Translations under genes and position numbers: made by a program
The notes under the pieces: generated by a model
Told to the model about the DNA's origin: nothing
Seen by the model: the letters and a program-made list of their open reading frames with translations, nothing else
The model's database searches: none
Assembly: GCA_900315075.1 (NCBI GenBank)
Contig: OMXV01000009.1
Location: 1 to 64,000 of the forward strand
Reading direction: 5' to 3'
From: an uncultured Prevotellaceae bacterium
GTDB lineage: Bacteria > Bacteroidota > Bacteroidia > Bacteroidales > Bacteroidaceae
Length of the DNA stretch: 64,000 nt
Shown here: piece after piece, positions 8,278 to 15,756 of the stretch
How positions within the stretch are numbered: position 1 is the first letter of the stretch
Layout: each line of letters opens with the position of its first letter

Positions 8278-8613
8278 ATGAATGAATATCTTTTTTATAC
8301 AACGGAGGGTTATACATTTGACCCTGAATTGGGCGAAATTGAGAACTGCCAGTTGCTCGGTCGTGTCTTGGCTCATAACGCAGAGGAAGCGAAACGAAAT
8401 CTTATAAAACAAGAGTTGTGGTTACATGATACCGCATTCGATGTCAACAATGCCGTGGCAGTACAGATTCTCACAAAAAGTCAGATGGCAGACATAAAGA
8501 CCGTGGTGGATTTTCTTTGGACAAGTGAGTCGTATAATTATAAAAAATGTGGCAAACCAGAAAAACACATTTTTAAAACCCTCGAAAAACTGAGAGGAAT
8601 ATATGAAAAATGA
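8278..8613 (+). CDS. Hypothetical protein
   Basis: 111 aa (MNEYLFYTTEGYTFDPELGE at the N-terminus). I do not recognise the family. It is soluble, mixed alpha/beta by composition, with a basic C-terminus (KKCGKPEKHIFKTLEKLRG). The start at 8278 is chosen because the -7 element lies at 8246-8253. It stands 104 bp before a truncated endonuclease gene on the same strand, in a patch that also holds an AAA/DUF4143 gene and a palindromic element, so it may be part of an accessory locus. No domain or catalytic motif is visible. Confidence 0.55.
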   Translation: MNEYLFYTTEGYTFDPELGEIENCQLLGRVLAHNAEEAKRNLIKQELWLHDTAFDVNNAVAVQILTKSQMADIKTVVDFLWTSESYNYKKCGKPEKHIFKTLEKLRGIYEK

Positions 8614-8676
8614 CGAAATATGAGTGAATAATTATCAAATCCAAACACTTATGGCTTATTATTGCGAATATTTGTG

Positions 8677-8684
8677 TAATTTTG
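8677..8684 (+). promoter_or_regulatory. -7 promoter element of the endonuclease remnant
   Basis: TAATTTTG, 33 bp upstream of the ATG at 8718. The promoter of the broken gene appears intact. Confidence 0.45.
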
Positions 8685-8717
8685 CGTATTAATAAAAATA
8701 ATAAGCATCAGATTCCT

Positions 8718-8960
8718 ATGACCACAGAGCAATTAGGGTATGACAAAACGAGTATCGCATCGATATTTGCATATAGTCAAAAATTAATTGGACACTCATT
8801 GCGTGAACTTGTTAGCGAGGAAGAGCAGTATGCCTCAAATTTACAAGGACAGGGGAAAGGCGGACTTGGACAGATGATTGAGGAGTTGTTCTTTCATTAT
8901 CCGAACCCAATAAGTGAGTCGGGCATTACGTTTGAGGGATTATGTATGTTTAATAGGTGA
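8718..8960 (+). pseudogene. N-terminal remnant of a Sau3AI/MutH-like type II endonuclease
   Basis: An 80-codon fragment. Its sequence (SIFAYSQKLIGHSLRELV, then GKGGLGQMIEELFFHYP) resembles the N-terminal part of the Sau3AI/MutH restriction endonuclease family, where it precedes the Asp and ExK catalytic motifs (typically SDSEPDF, EAGVELK). Here the reading frame diverges after SESGITFEGL and stops, just before the expected ExK, so the catalytic part is absent. The 3' end overlaps by 11 bp the 3' end of the opposing AAA/DUF4143 gene, which suggests the rest was replaced when that gene arrived. No cognate methyltransferase is in view. The start was placed at 8718 from the -7 element at 8677-8684. 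Family assignment is by eye and moderately sure. Confidence 0.6.
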
Positions 8961-10116
8961 GTCCAAATTGCCATAGGGGGATGATGTTACCATAACCAGT
9001 TTCTATGTCGTCTTTGACGATGTAGCCTTTGGCGGCATTTTGTATCTGTTTCTGTTTTTTCTTTTTGCCGCCCACCTCAAAAGTCATGCCATCTATTTCG
9101 AAGTCACTGATATGAGATGAGATAATATCCGTCGTGACACGCATTTGGTTGTAGAAGAACGTTTCACGAATGGTTCCAATTTCTGTATTCTTATTGCCCA
9201 AGATATATATCAGTGTGGAGTTATCGAGATAGACTTTGTCAACTTTTCCAAGTCCTTGTAATCCACCAGTGCTGTCACGGAGTTGGCCGATAAGTCCGGC
9301 TTTCTCTAACCACACACACAGATTGGCGATATTGTTGCGCGATACTTCCAACTGGCCTCCGATCTGTGTGAAGTTTGGCTTGAAGGGGGCTGCCTGTGCT
9401 ATGATAATCAGTAGTCGCTTTAGTTTCCTTATGGTTGCAGGCGTTAAATCGGCATATTGGGCGAGGTCAACTTCAAGCGTGGCGTTTACAACATTCATGA
9501 GATATGTCTCAAAGTTGTCATCTCGAAAAGGATAATAACCTCGTTTCAGATAGTCGGCAAAATATTGAAGGGGCAAGAAACCTCGTGGCACTACGACCTC
9601 TTGATTAATGATTTGCTGGAGATTGTATGTTGGCAAATCTATCTGATGGAACAACGAAAGATACTCGCGATAGGAGAGGCCTTGCATCTCGTATGCCAAT
9701 ACGCGACGGCTTAAGTCAGATACACCTTTATATATGTCAAGAACTGATGACCCTGTGAAGAACACATGTAGTTCGGAATGATAGTCGTAAATGAGTTTCA
9801 ATTCGCGTGACCATCCTTTATATTTATGTATCTCATCGATGACAAGATACTTACCACCTGTGCGGGCAAAGGCGTCTGCCAAGTCTAATAATGTATGGGA
9901 GGAGAAATACAGATCTTCAGCCACTACATAGAGCGTTTCTTTGCGCGGCAGATTCTCCTTGATGTATTGTAACATCATAGTGGTCTTACCAACTCCACGA
10001 GGGCCGAGCAAACCTACTATCCGTGCATTCCAGTTTATACGGTCGTACATATAGCGATGAAACGTGTATGAGGTCTCTCGCAGCAATTTATCGAATGTAG
10101 CTTGTAATCTCTCCAT
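8950..10116 (-). CDS. AAA ATPase with C-terminal DUF4143
   Basis: 388 aa. Walker A is GPRGVGKTT (38-46), Walker B is LVIDEIH with Asp94-Glu95, and a sensor-like FTGSSVLDI follows near 120. The C-terminal half fits DUF4143 (winged helix plus PD-(D/E)XK-like fold). These AAA_14/DUF4143 proteins are abundant, mobile and of unsettled function in Bacteroidetes. A paralog lies at 14342-15529. The start codon is 16 bp from the edge of a palindromic element (10133-10385). The nearest promoter-like sequence (TATCTTTG, 10479-10486 minus) lies beyond that element, so expression may be altered. The 3' end overlaps the truncated endonuclease gene. Confidence 0.85.
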   Translation of the reverse strand: MERLQATFDKLLRETSYTFHRYMYDRINWNARIVGLLGPRGVGKTTMMLQYIKENLPRKETLYVVAEDLYFSSHTLLDLADAFARTGGKYLVIDEIHKYKGWSRELKLIYDYHSELHVFFTGSSVLDIYKGVSDLSRRVLAYEMQGLSYREYLSLFHQIDLPTYNLQQIINQEVVVPRGFLPLQYFADYLKRGYYPFRDDNFETYLMNVVNATLEVDLAQYADLTPATIRKLKRLLIIIAQAAPFKPNFTQIGGQLEVSRNNIANLCVWLEKAGLIGQLRDSTGGLQGLGKVDKVYLDNSTLIYILGNKNTEIGTIRETFFYNQMRVTTDIISSHISDFEIDGMTFEVGGKKKKQKQIQNAAKGYIVKDDIETGYGNIIPLWQFGLTY

Positions 10117-10123
10117 TTTTATA

Positions 10124-10394
10124 ATAATTTAATTCAAGTTCCGCAAGTTCAGTATGCTACGCCCCGAAGGGGCAATGAGCCACCAGCCCAGGGCAAAGCC
10201 CTGGGTATAGCGTTCGCCGACGTTCGCCCTGAAAGGGCAAAAGCACGTATCCCGGGCTCTTCTGCTTTTGCCCTTTCAGGGCGAGAGATTGCACTGGCTT
10301 ATCCCCAGGGCGTTGCCCTGGGCTAATTGCTCGTTGGCCTTTTAGGCCGTTGATGTGCAAACTATTCATAACTTGCTGAACTTGAATAATTTAA
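10124..10394. mobile_element. Palindromic MITE-like element with 9-bp target duplication
   Basis: The flanks 10124-10132 and 10386-10394 are identical 9-mers (ATAATTTAA). Inside, the ends form terminal inverted repeats (CAAGTTCCGCAAGTTCAG on the left, CTTGCTGAACTTG on the right). Nested palindromes fill the middle, including a perfect 22-bp stem pairing 10224-10245 with 10263-10284, and CCCAGGGC/GCCCTGGG arms near 10186-10205 and 10304-10322. There is no transposase gene. This is the structure of a non-autonomous element or REP-type repeat moved by a transposase elsewhere. A 70-codon open frame inside it is an artefact of the repeat. Confidence 0.75.
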
Positions 10395-10478
10395 GTCAAC
10401 TTTCACTTGGCGCTCACATAGAAGTAAAAAATCGCCTCGACATCATTAATAGAACCCACCTTAATTGTATTTACGCCG

Positions 10479-10486
10479 CAAAGATA
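10479..10486 (-). promoter_or_regulatory. -7 element separated from the AAA gene by the MITE-like element
   Basis: TATCTTTG on the minus strand. Without the inserted element the distance to the AAA start at 10116 would be about 100 bp, similar to the 94-bp distance seen for the paralog at 15529. Confidence 0.5.
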
Positions 10487-10576
10487 CAAATATTTTTTGA
10501 AACTGCACTAACTTTAGTGCGATTTTTGTAGTTTTTCGCACTGGTTTGAGTGCGTTTTTTAAGGGAGGTGAAAAAT

Positions 10577-10609
10577 AGAGAGGTGAAACCACGGCGGTTC
10601 CACCTCTCT
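10577..10609 (-). terminator. Terminator downstream of PFOR
   Basis: Stem 10577-10590 / 10596-10609 (14 bp, one mismatch), followed on the minus strand by ATTTTTC. It lies 93 bp past the PFOR stop codon. Between them, 10624-10644 repeats the PFOR 3' end (10698-10718) exactly over 21 bp. Confidence 0.75.
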
Positions 10610-10701
10610 ATATTTATAGGATAGCGCTTACTCCTCCCAATTTTGACTGTTGTCGAAATTGGACGTCGCTCGGCATAGTTCAAGCGTGCTTGACTCTGCG
10701 C

Positions 10702-13700
10702 TTACTCCTCCCAATTTTCTTGGGTCTTGCGCACGTAGCTCTTGTAGCGGATTTGTGCCATGCGCTGTGCCTCGGCGAAGAGTTCCTCAGCCTCGTTGGG
10801 ATAAGCCTTCTTGACGGAGAGGTAGCGCACCTCGCCGAGCAGGAAGTCGTGGAATTTCTCCCACTGTGGCTCTTTGGAGTCGAGCGAGAATGGGTTCTTG
10901 CCCTCGTCGGCCAGAGCGGGGTTGTAGCGCCAGAGGTGCCAGTATCCACACTCGACAGCCTTCTTCTCCTCAGCCTGGCTCTTACCCATGCCGCCCTTGG
11001 CCTTCAGACCGTGGTTGATACATGGAGCGTAGGCGATGACTACTGATGGTCCGTGCCATGCCTCAGCCTCGCGGATAGCCTTGAGACACTGAGCGTGGTC
11101 GGCGCCCATGGCAATCTGTGCCACATAAACATATCCGTATGTGGTGGCAATCATGCCAAGGTCTTTCTTGCGGATGCGCTTGCCTTGAGCGGCAAACTGA
11201 GCGATAGCGCCAAGTGGTGTGGCCTTTGAAGCCTGACCACCGGTATTGGAATATACCTCGGTGTCGAGCACGAGAATGTTGACATCCTCACCGCTGGCAA
11301 TCACGTGGTCGAGACCACCGTAACCGATGTCGTAGGAAGCACCGTCACCACCGATGATCCACTGTGAACGCTTCACCAGATAGTGGTCGAGAGTCTTCAG
11401 TTCTTGGCAGACCTCGCAGCCACTCTCTGCACCTTTGGCGATGTATGGCTTGATAAGCTCAGCGATGCGCTTGGTCTCATCGGCATCATCACATTTCTCA
11501 ATCCACTCTTGTGCCAGAGCCTTGAACTCCTCAGGACACTCTTCGAAAGCAGTTGCCTCGCAGAGTAACTTGGCCAGACGCTCTTTCATCTTCTTCACAC
11601 CGAGAGCCATACCAAGACCGAATTCGCAGAAGTCCTCAAACAGTGAGTTGTTGAATACTGGACCCTGTCCCTTCTCATTCTTTGTATAAGGTGTGGAAGG
11701 AATAGAAGCAGAGTAGATAGAGGAACAACCTGTGGCGTTGGCAATCATCTGACGGTCGCCGAAGAGCTGAGAGATGAGCTTCACATAAGGTGTCTCACCG
11801 CAACCAGCACATGCGCCGGAGAATTCAAACAGTGGCTGAGCAAACTGTGAGTTCTTCACGTTGCTGCGGATATCGACGAGGTTCTGCTTTGAAGGAACTT
11901 TTACAAGCTTGTCCCAGTCGGCTGCCATCTTCTTCATCTCTGCACTGTCGGGGTTGAATGGTACCATACTCAGAGCCTTTCCCTTCTTCGGGTGGCCAGG
12001 ACAGATGTCGGCGCAGTTGCCACAGCCGAGACAGTCGAGGACACTTGGCTCAATGATGAAATGCATACCCTTCATGGCTGCAGGAGCCTTCATGTCGAGA
12101 GTGTTGAGACCTTCGAACTTAGCCAACTCATCGTCGGTGAGTACGAATGGACGGATGGCAGCGTGAGGACAGATGTATGCACACTGGTTACACTGGATAC
12201 AGTTCTCCATGTTCCAAACAGGAACGAAGGCTTCCACACCGCGTTTCTCGTAGGCTGCTGTACCCACTTCCCATGAACCGTCGGTAGTATTGAACTTGGT
12301 GAATGCGCTCACGGGCAGCAAGTCGCCAGCCTGTGCATTGATGGGGCGTACCACTTCCTTGACGAAAGCGGGAGCATCATCTTCTTTGACCACATCGTCG
12401 GGCAGGTTGGCCCATGCTGGATCAACGGCAAACTCCTTGTATTCACCACCACGGTCGACGGCAGCGTAGTTCTTATTGACCACGTCCTCACCCTTTGAGC
12501 CGTATGACTTGACGATGAATTTCTTCATCTGCTCCACAGCAAGGTCTTCGGGAATCACTTGAGTGATGCGGAAGAAAGCACTTTGAAGGATGGTGTTGGT
12601 ACGGTTGCCAAGGCCAATCTCCTGTGCAATCTTGGTAGCGTTGATGGTATAGACGGTGATGTTGTTTTCAGCGAAGTAGCGCTTTACCTTGTTAGGCATG
12701 AAGCGTGCCAGTTCCTCACCCTCGAAGATAGTGTTGAGCAGGAATGTTCCATTCTTCTGCAAACCGCGTGTCACATCGTACATATGCAAATAAGCCTGTA
12801 CGTGGCATGCCACGAAGTTAGGAGTGGTCACCAGGTATGTAGAGCGGATAGGCTCGTCGCCAAAGCGGAGGTGTGAGCAGGTGAAACCACCCGACTTCTT
12901 AGAGTCGTATGAGAAGTATGCCTGGCAGTATTTGTCGGTGTTGTCGCCGATAATCTTCACAGAGTTCTTGTTAGCACCCACGGTACCGTCGGCACCTAAG
13001 CCGTAGAATTTGGCTTGGAACATGCTCTTTCCACCAAGGGCGAGCTCTGGAACCACTGGCAGCGATGTGAATGTCACGTCGTCTACGATACCGATGGTGA
13101 AGTGGTTCTTTGGTTCTGGCATAGCCAGGTTGTTGAATACCGAGATAATCTGTGCTGGAGTGGTGTCGTGGGAACCCAGACCATAACGGCCACCCACGAT
13201 GAGAGGACGGTCTTCCACCTCGTAGTAGGCACTCTTCACATCCATGTAGAGAGGCTCTCCCTCTGCGCCAGGTTCCTTTGTGCGGTCGAGTACTGCGATG
13301 CGCTTCACGCTCTTAGGAACAGCATTGAGCAGGTGCTTGATGGAGAAAGGACGATAGAGGTGTACGCTTACCATACCCACTTTCTCGCCGTTGGCATTCA
13401 GGTGGTCGATGGCTTCGCGGGCAGCATCGGTAGCAGAACCCATCAGGATAATGATACGGTCAGCATCCTCAGCGCCATAGTATGAGAAGAGGTGATATTC
13501 ACGACCAGTGATTTCGCTGATCTTGCCAAGATATTCCTCTACAACTTCGGGCACAGCATCGTAGTAAGCGTTGCAAGCCTCACGGTGAGTGAAGAATGTC
13601 TCGGGGTTCTCGGCAGTACCACGGGTGAGAGGACGCTCAGGTGTGAGGGCGCGGTCACGGAAACGTTTCAGATCGGCTTCATCTACCAATGGCAGGATGT

Positions 13701-14274
13701 CCTCGTTGTCGAGACGCTCAATCTTGTGATACTCGTGGGATGTACGGAAACCATCAAAGAAATTGATGAAAGGTACGCAAGTTTTCAGTGATGCCAGATG
13801 GGCAACAGCAGTGAGGTCCATCACCTCCTGTACAGAACCTTCGCAGAGCATGGCAAAGCCAGTCTGACGGCATGCCATAACATCCTGGTGGTCGCCAAAG
13901 ATACAGAGAGAGTGGGATGCCAGTGTACGGGCAGAAACGTCGAAGACGCATGGCAGCAACTCGCCTGCAATCTTATACATATTTGGAATCATAAGGAGCA
14001 GACCCTGTGAAGCAGTAAATGTTGTGGTGAGGGCGCCAGCCTGCAATGAACCGTGAACAGCACCAGCGGCACCTGCCTCTGACTGCATTTCCTGTACGGC
14101 TACTGTCTGACCCCAGAGGTTCTTACGTCCCCGTGCAGCCCATTCATCTACATGCTCTGCCATGGGGGAAGATGGTGTGATAGGATAGATGGCGGCTACT
14201 TCGCTGAACATATAACTGATATGTGCAGCAGCCTCATTACCATCACAAGTGATAAATTTTTTTTCTTTTGCCAT
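10702..14274 (-). CDS. nifJ: Pyruvate:ferredoxin (flavodoxin) oxidoreductase, single-chain
   Basis: 1190 aa, the normal length for the single-chain homodimeric enzyme. It oxidises pyruvate with CoA to acetyl-CoA and CO2 and reduces ferredoxin, the main pyruvate-breaking step in anaerobic Bacteroidales. Domain order: POR N-terminal domain with YPITPSSPMAEHVDEWA near residue 35, transketolase-like domain II, gamma domain (GADGTVGANKNSVKIIGDNT), EKR region, two [4Fe-4S] motifs (CIQCNQCAYICP and CLGCGNCADICP), then the C-terminal TPP-binding domain with CAGCGETPY, GGDGASYDIGYGG and NTGGQASKATP. Cytoplasmic. It has its own terminator; no consensus promoter is obvious in the 67-bp gap upstream. Nothing looks damaged. 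Confidence 0.97.
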   Translation of the reverse strand: MAKEKKFITCDGNEAAAHISYMFSEVAAIYPITPSSPMAEHVDEWAARGRKNLWGQTVAVQEMQSEAGAAGAVHGSLQAGALTTTFTASQGLLLMIPNMYKIAGELLPCVFDVSARTLASHSLCIFGDHQDVMACRQTGFAMLCEGSVQEVMDLTAVAHLASLKTCVPFINFFDGFRTSHEYHKIERLDNEDILPLVDEADLKRFRDRALTPERPLTRGTAENPETFFTHREACNAYYDAVPEVVEEYLGKISEITGREYHLFSYYGAEDADRIIILMGSATDAAREAIDHLNANGEKVGMVSVHLYRPFSIKHLLNAVPKSVKRIAVLDRTKEPGAEGEPLYMDVKSAYYEVEDRPLIVGGRYGLGSHDTTPAQIISVFNNLAMPEPKNHFTIGIVDDVTFTSLPVVPELALGGKSMFQAKFYGLGADGTVGANKNSVKIIGDNTDKYCQAYFSYDSKKSGGFTCSHLRFGDEPIRSTYLVTTPNFVACHVQAYLHMYDVTRGLQKNGTFLLNTIFEGEELARFMPNKVKRYFAENNITVYTINATKIAQEIGLGNRTNTILQSAFFRITQVIPEDLAVEQMKKFIVKSYGSKGEDVVNKNYAAVDRGGEYKEFAVDPAWANLPDDVVKEDDAPAFVKEVVRPINAQAGDLLPVSAFTKFNTTDGSWEVGTAAYEKRGVEAFVPVWNMENCIQCNQCAYICPHAAIRPFVLTDDELAKFEGLNTLDMKAPAAMKGMHFIIEPSVLDCLGCGNCADICPGHPKKGKALSMVPFNPDSAEMKKMAADWDKLVKVPSKQNLVDIRSNVKNSQFAQPLFEFSGACAGCGETPYVKLISQLFGDRQMIANATGCSSIYSASIPSTPYTKNEKGQGPVFNNSLFEDFCEFGLGMALGVKKMKERLAKLLCEATAFEECPEEFKALAQEWIEKCDDADETKRIAELIKPYIAKGAESGCEVCQELKTLDHYLVKRSQWIIGGDGASYDIGYGGLDHVIASGEDVNILVLDTEVYSNTGGQASKATPLGAIAQFAAQGKRIRKKDLGMIATTYGYVYVAQIAMGADHAQCLKAIREAEAWHGPSVVIAYAPCINHGLKAKGGMGKSQAEEKKAVECGYWHLWRYNPALADEGKNPFSLDSKEPQWEKFHDFLLGEVRYLSVKKAYPNEAEELFAEAQRMAQIRYKSYVRKTQENWEE

Positions 14275-14341
14275 GTTACGTTAATGTTAATTGGTGTTTG
14301 TATGATATGTATGAATTGTTGTCATTTACTCGTCAACTCAT

Positions 14342-15529
14342 CTAATATAGGAAGCCAAGAAGCCAGAGGGGGATGGCTTTACCCTTTCCCACCTCGGTGT
14401 TGTATCGTGCCAAATAGGTATGTTCGTCGTCGCGGTGGCGGTATGGCTGAGTAGCATCACACACGCGGAAACGCAGATTGTTGTCTATCATATAGTAATG
14501 CTCGTGGCTTGGCTGGTTCACTTTATGGTCTTTCCATAGTGAGTTGACAAAGAAAGCCTCCATGACATCCTGTTGTTCTATCTTGTTTGGATAGATAGCG
14601 TACATCAGGTTGGGATTATGAAGCATCACTTTTGTTGGTTTCTTGGGGAAATGTTCCCCTGAAGGGTATATCATGTTGATGAGTCTGGCATCGGCGAGGT
14701 ATTTGATGTAGTTCATCACTGTAGCACGACTTGTTTCAATATCGATGGCCAACTGACTGATATTGGGTGCCTTGGGACCATCTACTGCCAACTCATAGAA
14801 TAGTTTTTTTATTTTGCTGAGGTATTTCAACTCTATCTGTTTGATAAGCAGAATATCTACCTCTGTCATCATGTTCATAGTTTTCAATAGATTCTCCGAG
14901 TAGTTGCGATGCTCTTGGAAGAATGGATAGAAACCATGGTGCAGATAGCTCTGGAAATATTCGGCTGGTCGCACATGTGGAAGTATCCGCTTGATAATGT
15001 GCTCATGGTCGGCAAGAATCTCGTCGAGTGTGTAGGGCTCAAATTTATTGCCTGTCTGTAAGTTGATGAACTCCCGAAAGGAAAAACCGCGTAGGTTGTA
15101 GCTTTTCACGATTCCATGTAGTTCGGGATTTTCCTCTTTTAGTCTCATCACACTCGACCCCGTGAATACTATTTTCAATTCTGGATAGTTGTCGTAGCAT
15201 TTTCTCAGGTCTTTGCTCCAATCCTGATGTTTGAATACTTGATCGATGAGTAATACCTTGCCCCCTTGTGCAACGAACTCGCCGGCGAAATCCACGATGC
15301 CTCTTCCCTGGAAATAGAAATTGTTGAGGTTTAGATAGAGGCACTTCTTATCCCCGACATTGAAATGCTCTTTTGCGTATTGTAGTAGAAAAGTGGTCTT
15401 CCCCACACCGCGGGTGCCTTTGATACCTATAAGGCGGTCGTTCCAATCTATCTCATCCATGAGCATACGGCGCACGGGGGCATTGACATGCTCCACGAGA
15501 TAGGAATGAGTGCGGAAAAAGGCCTCCAT
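14342..15529 (-). CDS. AAA ATPase with C-terminal DUF4143, Walker B Glu replaced by Gln
   Basis: 395 aa. Walker A is GTRGVGKTT (38-46); the Walker B region is KVLLIDQVFK with Asp96 followed by Gln97, where the paralog at 8950-10116 has Glu95. FTGSSVMRL follows, then a DUF4143-type C-terminal half. An E-to-Q change at this place normally allows ATP binding but blocks hydrolysis, so activity may differ from the paralog. The start was placed at 15529 (MEAFFRTHSYLV) because a full promoter (-33 at 15650-15653, -7 at 15623-15630) overlaps the more upstream in-frame Met at 15625. It is transcribed away from the ATP-grasp-like gene on the other strand. Biological role unknown. Confidence 0.85.
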   Translation of the reverse strand: MEAFFRTHSYLVEHVNAPVRRMLMDEIDWNDRLIGIKGTRGVGKTTFLLQYAKEHFNVGDKKCLYLNLNNFYFQGRGIVDFAGEFVAQGGKVLLIDQVFKHQDWSKDLRKCYDNYPELKIVFTGSSVMRLKEENPELHGIVKSYNLRGFSFREFINLQTGNKFEPYTLDEILADHEHIIKRILPHVRPAEYFQSYLHHGFYPFFQEHRNYSENLLKTMNMMTEVDILLIKQIELKYLSKIKKLFYELAVDGPKAPNISQLAIDIETSRATVMNYIKYLADARLINMIYPSGEHFPKKPTKVMLHNPNLMYAIYPNKIEQQDVMEAFFVNSLWKDHKVNQPSHEHYYMIDNNLRFRVCDATQPYRHRDDEHTYLARYNTEVGKGKAIPLWLLGFLY

Positions 15530-15618
15530 AAAAATGCAAATAGTTTGTTCTTCTGTCTTAAAAAGATGTGCTGATATCTCTATGTTGACATCTACAATCG
15601 AAATGCTATTGAATATTC

Positions 15619-15667
15619 TTTGCAAAGGTACGCTTTTTTTTCAAATTTGCAAAGTCAAGTTTGCAAA
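15619..15667. promoter_or_regulatory. Three TTTGCAAA palindromes in a shared divergent promoter region
   Basis: TTTGCAAA occurs at 15619-15626, 15646-15653 and 15660-15667. The first overlaps the left -7 box, the other two provide the -33 TTTG of the left and right promoters. Back-to-back promoters with only six base pairs between the -33 palindromes could compete or share a regulator. Confidence 0.5.
15623..15653 (-). promoter_or_regulatory. Promoter of the second AAA/DUF4143 gene
   Basis: On the minus strand TTTG (15653-15650), 19 nt, TACCTTTG (15630-15623). A full consensus match. The leader to the ATG at 15529 would be about 87 nt. Confidence 0.75.
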
Positions 15668-15691
15668 ATATCTGTTTTTTTTGTATTTTTG
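15660..15691 (+). promoter_or_regulatory. Promoter of the ATP-grasp-like gene
   Basis: TTTG at 15660-15663, 20 nt, TATTTTTG at 15684-15691. A full consensus match, 65 bp upstream of the ATG at 15757. Confidence 0.75.
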
Positions 15692-15756
15692 CATCAATTT
15701 CTAAACCTAAGGCTTGTTTTGAACCATAATCAATAAGTAGAAGTATTTGATGTGCA

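Noticed and set aside
10157-10369. A 70-codon minus-strand open frame inside the palindromic element
   Set aside because: Its residues come entirely from the repeat arms; such frames are common artefacts of these elements.
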